43,072 bases of DNA from Clostridiales bacterium. GTDB lineage: Bacteria > Bacillota > Desulfotomaculia > Desulfotomaculales > VENG01. How positions within the stretch are numbered: position 1 is the first letter of the stretch; each line of letters starts with the position of its first letter. The stretch spans positions 1 through 43,072 of the forward strand of contig JAIPEW010000023.1 of NCBI GenBank assembly GCA_021736985.1. The letters run 5' to 3'. Shown here in pieces: positions 9,471 to 19,810 of the stretch. Under the pieces are notes generated by a model. It was not told where the DNA came from, did no database searches, and saw nothing but the letters and a program-made list of their open reading frames with translations. The position numbers and the translations under genes were made by a program.

Positions 9471-10697
9471 TCAATTATAATCAGACAATTGTTTAAATTT
9501 CACCTCATTTATAAAGCTAAAACAGTAAACTATTGAAATTGTACCTATAATAAAAATTGCTCGAGAAGAGTAAAAATCATATGATTTTGAATACTCTAGG
9601 ATTAAAAGTATAAATGTACTAAATAAAGACAAAAGATACGGTTGTATCCCTTTTTGTTTTAAAGCTTTTAACAAATACCATAACGGTAATAAGAGAATTA
9701 ATATAGCCAATAATACAGCAATAAGTCCACCATCAAGCCATACTTGTAATAAAAAGTTGTGTGGATACCCCCATTCATTTCCAGCAGAAAATATACCATT
9801 TGAACCTAAACCATATCCAAATAACGGAGATGATGATATTGCCTGCCATGAATTACTCCAAAGTTCACCTCTTCCTCCAGCCATTAACTCGTGAAAGGGG
9901 GTTAACATTCTCTTTAATCTTGATGCTGTTCGTTCTACATTTAATGCTAAAAATAATAATCCCCCTAATAAGGGAAGTACAAAGAATAAGTACCTTATTC
10001 CAATTTCTTTAATTAACTTAAAGTAATTTTCTCCTTCTCCTATTGAAAAATGTAAAACAGGAAGCAAACAAAGAACAAAAATGCTAAAAATAAGGGTTCC
10101 CCTTGCTAAACTCAGACTTAAAGCAATCATTGAAAATATCGCTGCAATTACCCAAAAAAATTTATGCTTTTTAGAATAAATAGCAAATATAGTAGTTATA
10201 ATAAAAGACATTCCGATAGGCGTTGCCAAAGTTAAATAAGATTCATTAACTTGAGTATTATATCCAGAAATTTCATAAATTCCACCACTTTCCATTATCA
10301 CATAAATACCAATACCAAGCCCCAAAAAACTTAATATAACAAGAAACTTATGAATAATATTACGGTCAACTAATATTAATATCATAGCAACAACAAATAT
10401 AAGAAAAATTAATAATTGCAAATATTCTTTCCATTGTACACTTGAACAAGTCCAACTCAATGTAAATACAAGCCATGTCACAAATAAATTTACAATAAAA
10501 AAATACATGACAAGACTTTTTTTCAATCTCATATTACCCATACAACTATAAGTACATATTGTACATAATATAAATGCCAATACTACATAGATCCACTGCC
10601 CAACATCAAATATCACTCTTATAGCCCCTGTTACACATAAAACAGCTAAACAGGCAGCAATTAGATTAGATGAGACATTTTTTAAAAACAAGTACAT
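9471..10697 (-). CDS. wzy: O-antigen ligase/polymerase family membrane protein (Wzy-like)
   Basis: This 408-aa protein has about ten to twelve hydrophobic segments across its length. The Wzy_C-type motif GRGELWSNSWQAISSSPLFGYGLGSNG (about 274-300) is followed by YPHNFLLQVWLDGG, with the conserved histidine of O-antigen ligase/polymerase proteins. With Wzx in the same operon, it probably polymerises repeat units on the outer face of the membrane. A ligase role is less likely in a Gram-positive-type cell. It is 29 bp after the upstream GT2 gene. Confidence 0.85.
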   Translation of the reverse strand: MYLFLKNVSSNLIAACLAVLCVTGAIRVIFDVGQWIYVVLAFILCTICTYSCMGNMRLKKSLVMYFFIVNLFVTWLVFTLSWTCSSVQWKEYLQLLIFLIFVVAMILILVDRNIIHKFLVILSFLGLGIGIYVIMESGGIYEISGYNTQVNESYLTLATPIGMSFIITTIFAIYSKKHKFFWVIAAIFSMIALSLSLARGTLIFSIFVLCLLPVLHFSIGEGENYFKLIKEIGIRYLFFVLPLLGGLLFLALNVERTASRLKRMLTPFHELMAGGRGELWSNSWQAISSSPLFGYGLGSNGIFSAGNEWGYPHNFLLQVWLDGGLIAVLLAILILLLPLWYLLKALKQKGIQPYLLSLFSTFILLILEYSKSYDFYSSRAIFIIGTISIVYCFSFINEVKFKQLSDYN

Positions 10698-10726
10698 TCA
10701 CTCACTTTTTTAACGATATATAGTTC

Positions 10727-11557
10727 TTAATAGTTTATAGTTAATTTTCTATATAATCTTTTGATTGTTTCAGCAAGAAAATCCAACTTATTATCGACTA
10801 ACAATTTATAATATCTTTTTACCAATAAATGTTTTTCAAAACGTGAATTATATTTAATATTATATTTTTTATAAAACATTTTTTTTTCATTTTGCCACTC
10901 ATTTTTATTGTCACCACAACTTTTTGATTCATCATGATACCTGGATACACCTAGAAGCTTTTTATCATGCAACATAGGAATATTATTCAAAAATAACCTA
11001 AGAAAAAATTCATGGTCCATAGCATAATTTAGAGATTCATCTAAAAGCCCTACCTCTTTAAACACATCTTTATGTATAAATGCTGATTGATTACACATAG
11101 TCATTCCTATTGATTTATAAATATTCAAATCTGGATTTATATAAAATTGTTTTCTTAAAACTTTTTCACTAGCATTTACACAATATTTATTTCCAAAAAA
11201 CACTTTGATTGTGGGATATTTATTAACCAAGTAAGCTAATCTCCAAAAAGTTCCTTCACAGTAATAGTCATCTGAATTTTGCCAACCTATCCAATCACCA
11301 GAAGCAAATCCAATACCTCTATTTAATGCATGAGATTGCCCCCTATCTTTTTCACTTACCCAATAACCTAACTTATTATTATATTTTTTTAAAATATCTA
11401 AAGTACCATCTGTTGAACCACCATCTACTATAATATGTTCAACATTAGGATATCTTTGATTTATAACACTAAATATATTTTTTTCTAGAAAATTTGCTTG
11501 ATTAAATGAAGGCGTTATAATACTGATTTTTGGTAGCTTATTACTTTTTTGTATCAT
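10727..11557 (-). CDS. GT2 family glycosyltransferase
   Basis: This 276-aa GT-A fold enzyme begins KISIITPSFNQANFLEKNIFS. It has IVDGGSTDGTLDIL (44-57) and the metal-binding acidic segment GWQNSDDYY (91-99). These are standard features of family GT2 transferases similar to WcaA/WfgS-type enzymes. It lacks membrane segments, so it acts at the cytoplasmic face on the lipid-linked intermediate. It lies 20 bp downstream of fcl. Donor and linkage are unknown. Confidence 0.88.
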   Translation of the reverse strand: MIQKSNKLPKISIITPSFNQANFLEKNIFSVINQRYPNVEHIIVDGGSTDGTLDILKKYNNKLGYWVSEKDRGQSHALNRGIGFASGDWIGWQNSDDYYCEGTFWRLAYLVNKYPTIKVFFGNKYCVNASEKVLRKQFYINPDLNIYKSIGMTMCNQSAFIHKDVFKEVGLLDESLNYAMDHEFFLRLFLNNIPMLHDKKLLGVSRYHDESKSCGDNKNEWQNEKKMFYKKYNIKYNSRFEKHLLVKRYYKLLVDNKLDFLAETIKRLYRKLTINY

Positions 11558-11577
11558 GAATCCTCCATGTAAAAAAA

Positions 11578-12522
11578 TTATTCAAACATATTATCATTTT
11601 TTAAATCTAAATACCAATCATAAGTCATCTTAATTCCTTTTTCTAGTCCAATCTTTGAGTACCATCCAAGTTTATTAATACAACTCATATCTAACAATTT
11701 TCTCGGTGTACCATCAGGTTTATTCAAATCATACTGTACATCACCTTCATATCCTACTACCTTTTTAATAAGTCCAGCTAGTTCTTTTATTTGTAAGTCC
11801 TCACCTGTACCAACATTTATAGGCTCATCACCTTCATAATTATCCATCAAAAACAAACATGCATCTGCTAAATCATCAACATGCAAAAGTTCCCTGCGTG
11901 GTTTACCTGTTCCCCAAATTGTCACATAAGGTTCGTTATTAACTTTAGCCTCATGAAACTTCCTTATCAATGCTGGTAATACATGTGATGTTTCTATTTC
12001 AAAATTATCGTTGGGGCCGTACAAATTAGTAGGCATAACGCTTATAAAATTAGTACCATACTGACGGTTATACGCCTGGCACATTTTTATTCCAGCTATT
12101 TTAGCTATAGCATACGGTTCATTAGTCGGTTCTAACTCGCCGGTCAATAATACATCTTCACTCATTGGTTGAGGTGCATGTTTAGGATAAATACAAGAAC
12201 TTCCTAAAAATAGTAGTTTTTTGACTCCATATTTATATGCTGCATGTATAACATTGGATTGCATCATTATGTTGTCGTATATAAATTCTGCCGGATAGGT
12301 ATTATTAGCCAATATGCCACCTACTTTTGCTGCAGCAAGAAAAACGTAATCAATATTTTCATTATAAAAAAATTCATCTACTTGCTGCTGATTGCGTAAA
12401 TCAAGCTCGCTGCTGGTTCGTATAACAATATTCTCATATCCTTCACTTTGAAGTTTACGCAAAATTGCTGAACCAACCAGTCCACGATGACCTGCAACAT
12501 AAATCCTGGCTTGTTTTTCCAT
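11578..12522 (-). CDS. fcl: GDP-L-fucose synthase
   Basis: This 314-aa short-chain dehydrogenase/reductase epimerises and reduces GDP-4-keto-6-deoxymannose to GDP-L-fucose with NADPH. The nucleotide-binding motif GHRGLVG lies at 11-17 and the catalytic set is SSCIYP (108-113) plus YAIAK (Y137, K141). [14 protein letters not shown] and [17 protein letters not shown] are highly specific for Fcl/WcaG. It is directly after gmd (16 bp gap), which makes its substrate. Confidence 0.95.
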   Translation of the reverse strand: MEKQARIYVAGHRGLVGSAILRKLQSEGYENIVIRTSSELDLRNQQQVDEFFYNENIDYVFLAAAKVGGILANNTYPAEFIYDNIMMQSNVIHAAYKYGVKKLLFLGSSCIYPKHAPQPMSEDVLLTGELEPTNEPYAIAKIAGIKMCQAYNRQYGTNFISVMPTNLYGPNDNFEIETSHVLPALIRKFHEAKVNNEPYVTIWGTGKPRRELLHVDDLADACLFLMDNYEGDEPINVGTGEDLQIKELAGLIKKVVGYEGDVQYDLNKPDGTPRKLLDMSCINKLGWYSKIGLEKGIKMTYDWYLDLKNDNMFE

Positions 12523-12538
12523 AATAAATTACCCCACA

Positions 12539-13636
12539 CTATTCATTATAATCAAAAGTCTGGTATCCATTTCTCCTACATAACTCATCTCTTTTAGCAA
12601 TCTGCAAATCTTCTTTTACCATTTCAGAAACTAATTCTTGAAAAGTTTTTTTAGGTTTCCACTCTAGTTTATTTCTTGCCTTTGTAGAATCTCCTAATAG
12701 AGTTTCTACCTCTGTAGGCCTGAAATAACTGGGATCTACCGACACATAAACTTTACCATTCTCCATTCCTACTTCATCAATACCTTCTCCTTGCCATTCA
12801 AGGTCAATCCCTGCTTCTTTAAATGCCAGTTCGCAAAACTCTCTCACACTATGATGTTCACCTGTAGAAATCACATAATCATCAGGGTCATCCTGCTGCA
12901 GTATTAACCACTGGGCTTCAACAAAGTCCAGAGCATGACCCCAATCCCTTTCAGCATTTAAATTGCCAAGGTAAAGCCTGTCCTGCAATCCTAGTTTAAT
13001 ACGTGCTGCTGCCCTGGTAATCTTCCTGGTTACAAAGGTTTCGCCTCTTATTGGAGATTCATGGTTAAATAATATACCATTGCAAGCAAACATATTGTAA
13101 GCTTCCCGGTAATTTACTGTAATCCAATAAGAATAAAGTTTTGCTGCTGCATAAGGTGACCTGGGATAAAAAGGAGTCTTTTCAGTTTGAGGTGTCTCTT
13201 GTACTTTACCAAAAAGTTCGCTGGTAGATGCCTGGTAAAACCGCACTTTATTTTCCATGCCTAGTATTCTAATTGCTTCTAGTAAACGAAGTGTACCCAA
13301 TGCATCAGCATTAGCAGTATATTCCGGTGTTTCAAAAGAAACCTGAACATGACTCTGTGCTGCCAGGTTATATATTTCATCCGGCTGTACTTCCTGAATA
13401 ATACGTATCAAGTTCGTTGCATCTGTTAAATCTCCATAGTGAAGTATAAAGTTGCGGTTGGATTCATGAGGGTCCTGGTACATGTGGTCTATTCTATCTG
13501 TATTAAACAGCGAAGCCCTGCGTTTTATACCATGTACAACATATCCTTTATTTAAAAGGAATTCCGCCAGGTATGCTCCATCCTGACCAGTAATTCCAGT
13601 AATAAGGGCGACACGCTGCGTTTTATTGCTGTCCAT
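12539..13636 (-). CDS. gmd: GDP-mannose 4,6-dehydratase
   Basis: This 365-aa SDR enzyme converts GDP-D-mannose to GDP-4-keto-6-deoxy-D-mannose, the first step to GDP-L-fucose or GDP-rhamnose. The motif [15 protein letters not shown] is at 14-28, [16 protein letters not shown] at 38-53, the STSE active-site segment at 137-140 and YAAAK at 162-166. [19 protein letters not shown] is a Gmd signature. A clear GGAGG lies before the ATG at 13636. The pathway's mannose-side enzymes (ManB, ManC) are not in the window. Confidence 0.96.
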   Translation of the reverse strand: MDSNKTQRVALITGITGQDGAYLAEFLLNKGYVVHGIKRRASLFNTDRIDHMYQDPHESNRNFILHYGDLTDATNLIRIIQEVQPDEIYNLAAQSHVQVSFETPEYTANADALGTLRLLEAIRILGMENKVRFYQASTSELFGKVQETPQTEKTPFYPRSPYAAAKLYSYWITVNYREAYNMFACNGILFNHESPIRGETFVTRKITRAAARIKLGLQDRLYLGNLNAERDWGHALDFVEAQWLILQQDDPDDYVISTGEHHSVREFCELAFKEAGIDLEWQGEGIDEVGMENGKVYVSVDPSYFRPTEVETLLGDSTKARNKLEWKPKKTFQELVSEMVKEDLQIAKRDELCRRNGYQTFDYNE

Positions 13637-13670
13637 GAAATTTTGCCTCCTAGTTGATAATTACTGCTTA

Positions 13671-14639
13671 TTAAATTGAGATGTCTTTAAGCCAATCCCA
13701 GTTTTCTTTAGCCCACTCTACAGTCCTTTTAATTCCTTCTTCTAAGCCAATCTCTGGCTCCCAACCCAAAAGAGATTGGGCTTTAGTTATATCCGCGTGT
13801 GTAGAAGGCATGTCTGCTTTGTGAGCTTCTTTATATTTAATTTGAGCTTTTTTACCCGTGTATTCTTCTATTAAACTTATCATTTTAGAAAGCTTGTCAG
13901 GATTGTTATTGCCGAGGTTTATTACTTCATATCCTACAGGTTTTAAGGCCTTTATGCTCCCATTAGCAATATCATCTATGTATGTAAAGTCTCTACTTTG
14001 GTTACCATCACCGAACACTTCCAGCGGTGTTCCTTCTATAATCCACTTAATAAACCTGAAATAACTCATATCCGGTCTTCCAGCAGGACCGTAAACTGTA
14101 AAATAGCGCAAAACTGTAACATCTAACCCGTAAAGATAATGGTAAGAGTATGCCATTGCTTCGGCAGATTTTTTGGATGCAGCATAAGGTGATATGGGTG
14201 TATTAACAGGTAAATCTTCTCTAAAAGGCATTTTTTGACCAGCATAGAGGGATGATGTAGATGCCAGTACAAACTTGGAGACTTCATATTTATTACATAG
14301 TTCCAGCAAATTCAAACAACCACCGGCATTAGTAGACAGATAAATACATGGATTCTCCAGGCTGTAACGAACACCGGCCCTTGCTGCCTCGTTAATCACT
14401 GCATCGATATCATGCATATTAAAAACTACTTCCAATGCATCTTTGTTTTCTATATCTATTTGGTAAAACCTGAAGTTACTGTTATTACTTAAATTATCCA
14501 ATCTCCACTGCTTAAGCCTAACATCATAATATTCATTAAGGTTGTCTATACCTATAACTATATATCCCTGCTTTAAAAGCATTTCTGCAACTTTATTTCC
14601 TACTAAACCTGCTGCACCGGTTACCATTATTGTTTTCAT
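13671..14639 (-). CDS. NAD-dependent epimerase, probable UDP-glucuronate 4-epimerase
   Basis: This 322-aa extended SDR enzyme has GAAGLVG at 8-14, STSSLYAG with the catalytic Ser/Thr near 127-129, and PYAASK (Y152, K156). The region IDNLNEYYDVRLKQWRL and the TVYGPAGRPDMSYFRFI stretch match the CapI/UDP-GlcA 4-epimerase group, which makes UDP-galacturonate. It lies just downstream of ugd, which makes UDP-GlcA, so substrate and enzyme fit. The open frame extends seven codons further to a TTG at 14660. The ATG at 14639, 13 nt after AAAGG, gives the normal family N-terminus, so I chose it. A UDP-glucose 4-epimerase role is an alternative. Confidence 0.85.
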   Translation of the reverse strand: MKTIMVTGAAGLVGNKVAEMLLKQGYIVIGIDNLNEYYDVRLKQWRLDNLSNNSNFRFYQIDIENKDALEVVFNMHDIDAVINEAARAGVRYSLENPCIYLSTNAGGCLNLLELCNKYEVSKFVLASTSSLYAGQKMPFREDLPVNTPISPYAASKKSAEAMAYSYHYLYGLDVTVLRYFTVYGPAGRPDMSYFRFIKWIIEGTPLEVFGDGNQSRDFTYIDDIANGSIKALKPVGYEVINLGNNNPDKLSKMISLIEEYTGKKAQIKYKEAHKADMPSTHADITKAQSLLGWEPEIGLEEGIKRTVEWAKENWDWLKDISI

Positions 14640-14688
14640 TATATATTTCAAACCTTTCAATATTAATCAGTTACTAAACAAATTATCA

Positions 14689-16044
14689 TTAGACTCCTAC
14701 ACCTATATAATTAAAACCTTCTTTTTTCAATGCTTGTCCGTCTAATATGTTGCGCCCGTCTATAATTATTTTTTGCCGCATTAATTCCCCAAGTTTTGCA
14801 TATGAAAGGCGTATGAATTCTTTCCATTCGGTAACAAGAACCAGGGCATCAGATTCAGCAGCAAGCGCTTCTGTGCTATTTACATATTCAATATCCAATT
14901 CAGGATGTGTACGGCAGCAATTTTCTACAGCAACAGGGTCATATGCTTTCACATGAGCACCTAGTTCAGTCAACCTGCTGGCTATAGTTATAGAAGGTGC
15001 ATCACGCAAATCATCTGTACCCGGTTTGAATGAGAGCCCGAGGAGTCCAATTGTACTGCCGCGGAGCACCTTAAGTACACTTTGCAATTTCTTTATAATA
15101 TCTTCCCGCTGGCGCATATTTACCTGTACTGTTGCACTGCTTAACGGCATTTCATATTCATACTGCCCTGCCGTGTGGATAAGAGCTTGTACATCTTTTC
15201 CAAAACAACTGCCGCCCCAACCTATACCAGCATTCAAATATGATATACCTATACGCCTGTCCAAACCAATCCCCCGGGCTACTTCTTTTATATCTGCTCC
15301 GACTCTTTCAGCAAGGCCAGCTACTTCATTTATGTAGGAAATTTTCATGGCCAAGAATGTATTAGCAGCATATTTTATCAGCTCAGCACTAGCAGGAGTA
15401 GTAGTAATAAATGCCGGGAGTGAATACCCATCCGGCCGTGGCAAAAACTCCGGTGGAGTAAATGTCTGTTCTAAAATAGGAGCAAACATCTCTCTTAATG
15501 TATTAATAACAGTGTTATCCGCAGCACCAACAACAATCCTGTCAGGATAAAATGTATCAAGTAATGCTACCCCCTCTCTTAAGAACTCGGGGGCAGATGC
15601 GACTCTAACCGGCATATTTATATCCCGGTTTTGAAGGTGATACTTTACTACCGATTCCACTCTCCGAGCAGAACCGATAGGTACGGTTGATTTGTTCACA
15701 ATAACAGGCATGCTATTACCGGATAAACGCTCACCTATTTCTTTTGCAACAGTTTCTACATAAGTTAGATCTGCATCCCCGTTATCTTTTCGCGGGGTTC
15801 CAACAGCAATAACTATTACATCAGAATTTTCATCAAAAGAATCCCACAAACCAAAAGACAACCGATCGTGTAGTTCATCTAACAGTTCAGCAACACCCAT
15901 TTCGTGAATGGGAACTTCGCCATTTTGGAGTGCTTTTATACGTTGTTCATTTTGGTCAATGCAATGAACATCATGACCAATATAGGCCAGTGCTACTGAT
16001 GTTGTAAGGCCAACATATCCGCACCCTATAATTGTTATTTTCAT
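14689..16044 (-). CDS. ugd: UDP-glucose 6-dehydrogenase
   Basis: This 451-aa enzyme oxidises UDP-glucose to UDP-glucuronate with two NAD+. GCGYVGLT at 7-14 binds NAD; VGTPRKDNGDADLTYV, APEFLREGVALLD and the catalytic cysteine in GWGGSCFGKDV near 277 are typical of the TuaD/Ugd branch. The C-terminal domain has GLSFKPGTDDLRDAPS. It is distinct in sequence from the WecC-like dehydrogenase of the same cluster, so the polymer probably contains at least two kinds of uronic acid. The product likely feeds the neighbouring 4-epimerase. Confidence 0.95.
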   Translation of the reverse strand: MKITIIGCGYVGLTTSVALAYIGHDVHCIDQNEQRIKALQNGEVPIHEMGVAELLDELHDRLSFGLWDSFDENSDVIVIAVGTPRKDNGDADLTYVETVAKEIGERLSGNSMPVIVNKSTVPIGSARRVESVVKYHLQNRDINMPVRVASAPEFLREGVALLDTFYPDRIVVGAADNTVINTLREMFAPILEQTFTPPEFLPRPDGYSLPAFITTTPASAELIKYAANTFLAMKISYINEVAGLAERVGADIKEVARGIGLDRRIGISYLNAGIGWGGSCFGKDVQALIHTAGQYEYEMPLSSATVQVNMRQREDIIKKLQSVLKVLRGSTIGLLGLSFKPGTDDLRDAPSITIASRLTELGAHVKAYDPVAVENCCRTHPELDIEYVNSTEALAAESDALVLVTEWKEFIRLSYAKLGELMRQKIIIDGRNILDGQALKKEGFNYIGVGV

Positions 16045-16073
16045 TGTTTTTCATTCCTTTGGAGATAAAGTCA

Positions 16074-17333
16074 TTATTTATATTTTTCACGTTCTAAAAT
16101 ATCAGCGTAAAGGTCTGCATACTGCTTAGCTACCACTTCAAGTGCAAATTCTCTTTCTACTTTTTTTCGGGAGTTTTGAGAAAGTACATTCCACCGATTA
16201 ATATCAGAAAGCACCCAGGAAATTCCCCGGGCTAAGTCATCTGCATCAAATGCTTCTGCAAGGTAGCCTGTATTATAATGTTCTATCATATCCGGCATTC
16301 CACCTATATCAAATGCTACACATGGCGTTCCACATGCTAATGATTCCACTACGGTATTTGGCAAATTATCTTGTAGTGAAGGAGCTACAAAAACATCAGC
16401 TGCAGAATAAAGCAAAGCTAAGCTAACATCATCATTAAAAGCACCTAAGTAATAACTTTTAAAGCCAAAATTAGGTGGATCTTTAGGCTCTGAGGCACCA
16501 AAAACTACCAAGTTAATATCTTTTTCTAAATTGTTTTCTGCAAGATACTGTAATGCTTGCTTTAAATACTTAAATCCTTTACGTTCATCATTTGTACTAT
16601 TTATAGCCCCAAAAAGTATTAATTCCTTATCTTGGGGCAAAGAAAGTAATTCTCGTGCTACTTTTTTATCAATAGGTTTGTAAATTGATGTATCTAAACC
16701 GTTTGGAATAACTTCTACTCTGTAATTTTTAAAAAGTGAACTGTTTTTTACACAATTAGCTAGCCAATGGCTAGGAGTAACAATTGTTAAATTAACATCC
16801 TTCCATGATTGTTTCTTTCGTTTCCATATTTTATGTGAGAGGTCATTTTTTTTACTACTACCTAAAATTGGACACTTTCCACAATATTGTGTGTATTTGC
16901 CACATTCGTTATCATAGTGACATCCACCAGTAAATGCCCACATATCATGTAATGTCCATATTATTGGTTGGTTAAGTTTTTTAAGTGTTTCAATTCTTAA
17001 AAAACCACCTGCTACCCAGTGAAGATGAATAATATCAGGATTCAATATATTTATTCTCTTTTTAAGATTATCTGGCACCCAGGCAGGAGAAAAAATTATA
17101 TTTTGACGGTTTTTATATAAAAATAAAGGAAATTTATCAATTTTCGCTCTTAAACGTCCCAAACCTTTTCTCAACTTATTACTTGGCGAATATACAAATT
17201 GATCATCACTTAACTTTTTTTCTACAAGCATTTCGGAATTTATATTAATGTGATGTAAACCTTGGTGCAAGCGATATGCTGCTCGTGCAGCTCCTCCCTG
17301 TATATCTGAAGTATTAACTAATAATATTTTCAT
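16074..17333 (-). CDS. GT4 family glycosyltransferase (WcaC-like)
   Basis: This 419-aa GT-B transferase has the N-terminal NTSDIQGGAARAAYRLHQGL (7-26), found in colanic-acid WcaC-type and related enzymes. A cysteine-rich insertion HYDNECGKYTQYCGKCP near 138-154 is also common in this subgroup. The C-terminal GT4 signature is VAPSLQDNLPNTVVESLACGTPCVAF. The gene overlaps its upstream neighbour by 4 nt (ATGA type), a sign of coupled translation. The donor is unknown; in colanic acid the related enzyme adds a hexose. Confidence 0.87.
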   Translation of the reverse strand: MKILLVNTSDIQGGAARAAYRLHQGLHHININSEMLVEKKLSDDQFVYSPSNKLRKGLGRLRAKIDKFPLFLYKNRQNIIFSPAWVPDNLKKRINILNPDIIHLHWVAGGFLRIETLKKLNQPIIWTLHDMWAFTGGCHYDNECGKYTQYCGKCPILGSSKKNDLSHKIWKRKKQSWKDVNLTIVTPSHWLANCVKNSSLFKNYRVEVIPNGLDTSIYKPIDKKVARELLSLPQDKELILFGAINSTNDERKGFKYLKQALQYLAENNLEKDINLVVFGASEPKDPPNFGFKSYYLGAFNDDVSLALLYSAADVFVAPSLQDNLPNTVVESLACGTPCVAFDIGGMPDMIEHYNTGYLAEAFDADDLARGISWVLSDINRWNVLSQNSRKKVEREFALEVVAKQYADLYADILEREKYK

Positions 17334-18478
17334 TTCTTTTCACCAAAACCATTTAAAAGCATATTATTGTACCTTTCTCCTATTCTCTCTAAGCTATAAT
17401 ATCTTTCAACATACTTTCTTGCATTTTCACCAATTCTTTTTCTTTCTCCTGGATTATTTATAAGATATATTAAAGCCCGCCTAAGTTCTATAATATTTCT
17501 TTCTTCTACAAACAAAGCACAATCTTCTTCTCTAATTACGTAAGGAATACCGCCATTTTTAGTTACAACAACAGGCAATCCACATGCCATAGCTTCTAAA
17601 TTAGCTACCCCAAAAAACTCTTCCCAATTAGATACAGAAACAGCATGATTCACAAAAACATCTGCCTGTTGATATTGTTTGACCAATTCTGAATGGGGAA
17701 CCACATCTTGAAAAAATACTTTATTTTCAATCCCGTTTTCAATAATTATTCTTTTTAATAGAGACAATAGCGGACCTTCACCAATTATTTTTAACTCTAT
17801 ATCTTCTCTTTCTCTCAAGATAGGTAAAATAGCTTCTACTATATAAAACAATCCTTTCTCAGGCACCAATCTTGAGACCACTAAAATTTTTATTTTATCA
17901 TTTTCCTTGCGTTCTCCTGGGACAAAATAGTCTGTACAAACAGGATGACCCATTATCGTAAACTTATCTGCAATTTTTTCATTAAATAAACCTATATTTT
18001 TAAAACGCTCAATACATTTTGGCACAGTTATAATTATTCCTGTTACCTTATGAATTGTTTTTTTCAATTTAACTTTCCTTTTAATTCTCCATAAGAAACC
18101 TTGTTTTATACCTGTAATAGTTAATGAAGCATCAAAGAAAACAGGTATCATCTTCTTATGTGCATAATCTATTGCAATCATCCCTTGAGGATAAATGGTA
18201 GGATCTACAGTCAAAATAATATCGCTTTTGTCAAAATAGTTTTTTATAGTATTATTTAAATTTAAGTCTGGTTTATAATAATTAAACAAAGTAATTTTCC
18301 ATGACTTTTTAGGAATCGAAACTATTTCAAATTCTGGATCCTTATAATTATCATCTTCAGACTTTACAATTATAAACTTATATCCATAATTATTTTGGAG
18401 ATATTTGTATATTAAGGCCATTGCTTCAAATGCTGTACCGTTGCTAATTACTCCAGGTCGAAAGGACACAATATTCAT
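17330..18478 (-). CDS. GT4 family glycosyltransferase
   Basis: This 382-aa enzyme has the GT4 C-terminal domain starting KILVVSRLVPEKGLFYIVEAI and the active-site motif EEFFGVANLEAMACGLPVVVTKNGG. The N-terminal domain begins MNIVSFRPGVISNGTAFEAMAL, consistent with a GT-B acceptor domain. It sits 9 bp after the next transferase gene upstream and overlaps the following one by 4 nt. Strong AT bias in codons. Donor unknown. Confidence 0.87.
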   Translation of the reverse strand: MNIVSFRPGVISNGTAFEAMALIYKYLQNNYGYKFIIVKSEDDNYKDPEFEIVSIPKKSWKITLFNYYKPDLNLNNTIKNYFDKSDIILTVDPTIYPQGMIAIDYAHKKMIPVFFDASLTITGIKQGFLWRIKRKVKLKKTIHKVTGIIITVPKCIERFKNIGLFNEKIADKFTIMGHPVCTDYFVPGERKENDKIKILVVSRLVPEKGLFYIVEAILPILREREDIELKIIGEGPLLSLLKRIIIENGIENKVFFQDVVPHSELVKQYQQADVFVNHAVSVSNWEEFFGVANLEAMACGLPVVVTKNGGIPYVIREEDCALFVEERNIIELRRALIYLINNPGERKRIGENARKYVERYYSLERIGERYNNMLLNGFGEKK

Positions 18479-18487
18479 CCTAAACTC

Positions 18488-19774
18488 CTACTCTATAATT
18501 ATATTTTTAACTTTATCCTTAACTTTACTGATCGGTGGTAATTTTAAAATTGGTACATATTTATTTATAAATCGTATAATCTCTTTCAAAAACTTATAAT
18601 TTTCAAAAGGAAATTGTTTAATAAATTTTATTTTATTCGGCTTTTCATAGTACACTTCTTCAAACAATTCTAACCATTGGTAACTTATATTTTTATAGTT
18701 AAACTTCTCTTTTATAAATTCAAAACCATTCTCACCAAATTTAGCTGCCATTTCCTTGTCTTTTAACAAATATAAAATATTATTAATTAAATTCTTATCG
18801 CTCTTTCCTAAAAAACCTGTTTTATTATTTATCACGGTATCTAATAATCCGTTGTAAGCACCAGAAACAACTGGTGTTTTGGCAGCCTGAAACTCAATAG
18901 CACTTCCTGGACAGTTTTCGGTTGCACCAGATGGATTTACAACTCCTACATCGGCTTTTTGGAGTATTTCTATTTTTTCATCGCCTAATACCCCTTTAAA
19001 ATCTACAGATTTATCTATCTCTCCATTTTCATTTCCTAAATACCTTCGCCATTCCCTTTCATAACTTTCCTCAGCAATACCCCATTTACCAAGTTTTTGA
19101 TTTCGATTATATAATTTACCACTACCAATAATTATAAGTCTTGCATCAGTTTTTCTTTTTTTTATTTCTGGCCATACTCTAGCTAAATAATGAAAACCCT
19201 TCGCTGGTATTAAGCTACCAACATATACTACATACTTACCTTCCTTTTTAACTTCCTTAGTTGGTACATACTTTCTATAGTCAAAACCATTAAATATACA
19301 TGTCGATTTGTAAAATATGTCATGGTCTCTAAGACAATCTAATTGCTCTTGAGAAACACAAACAAATCTTTTAATTTGTTTTGATTTATTAATTTTATCT
19401 AATAATTTGGGTTTTGGTGTGTTGTGCACCCATGCAATTATTTTAATATTGTAACTGTCTATTTCTTCAATAAATCTTTCTCCACTAATATCACCAGTTG
19501 GACGCCATATTAAAATATCACAATTATCTTTTTCAGCCTTTTTAGCTGCATCTAGAGCATCCTCAACTTTTATTGATTCTATGTTTTGGGGTAAATTATC
19601 AACAACATTAGCATACCATACAAATCTAACCTTATCTGGTATATATTTAAAAAAATAGTAAGGTAATGTTATAAAATTGTATTGAGTCCCCCCAATTCCA
19701 GGATTCCCATTTTCTGGCTTTGACAGATCTATGTCCCCGATATTTTTATTTTCCAAATATAAACCTATCTTCAT
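18488..19774 (-). CDS. GT4-like glycosyltransferase
   Basis: This 428-aa protein has GT-B features: KYVVYVGSLIPAKGFHYLARVWPEI opens the C-terminal domain and NPSGATENCPGSAIEFQAAKTPVVSGAYNG holds the acidic donor-binding motif. The N-terminus (DIDLSKPENGNPGIGGTQYNFITLPYYF) contains a Gly-Gly loop that would contact the donor phosphate. It is more divergent than the other transferases of the cluster. It lies 36 bp downstream of the second sulfotransferase. Confidence 0.82.
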   Translation of the reverse strand: MKIGLYLENKNIGDIDLSKPENGNPGIGGTQYNFITLPYYFFKYIPDKVRFVWYANVVDNLPQNIESIKVEDALDAAKKAEKDNCDILIWRPTGDISGERFIEEIDSYNIKIIAWVHNTPKPKLLDKINKSKQIKRFVCVSQEQLDCLRDHDIFYKSTCIFNGFDYRKYVPTKEVKKEGKYVVYVGSLIPAKGFHYLARVWPEIKKRKTDARLIIIGSGKLYNRNQKLGKWGIAEESYEREWRRYLGNENGEIDKSVDFKGVLGDEKIEILQKADVGVVNPSGATENCPGSAIEFQAAKTPVVSGAYNGLLDTVINNKTGFLGKSDKNLINNILYLLKDKEMAAKFGENGFEFIKEKFNYKNISYQWLELFEEVYYEKPNKIKFIKQFPFENYKFLKEIIRFINKYVPILKLPPISKVKDKVKNIIIE

Positions 19775-19810
19775 TTAATATCCTCCAAGATATAATAGCG
19801 CATACTTTTT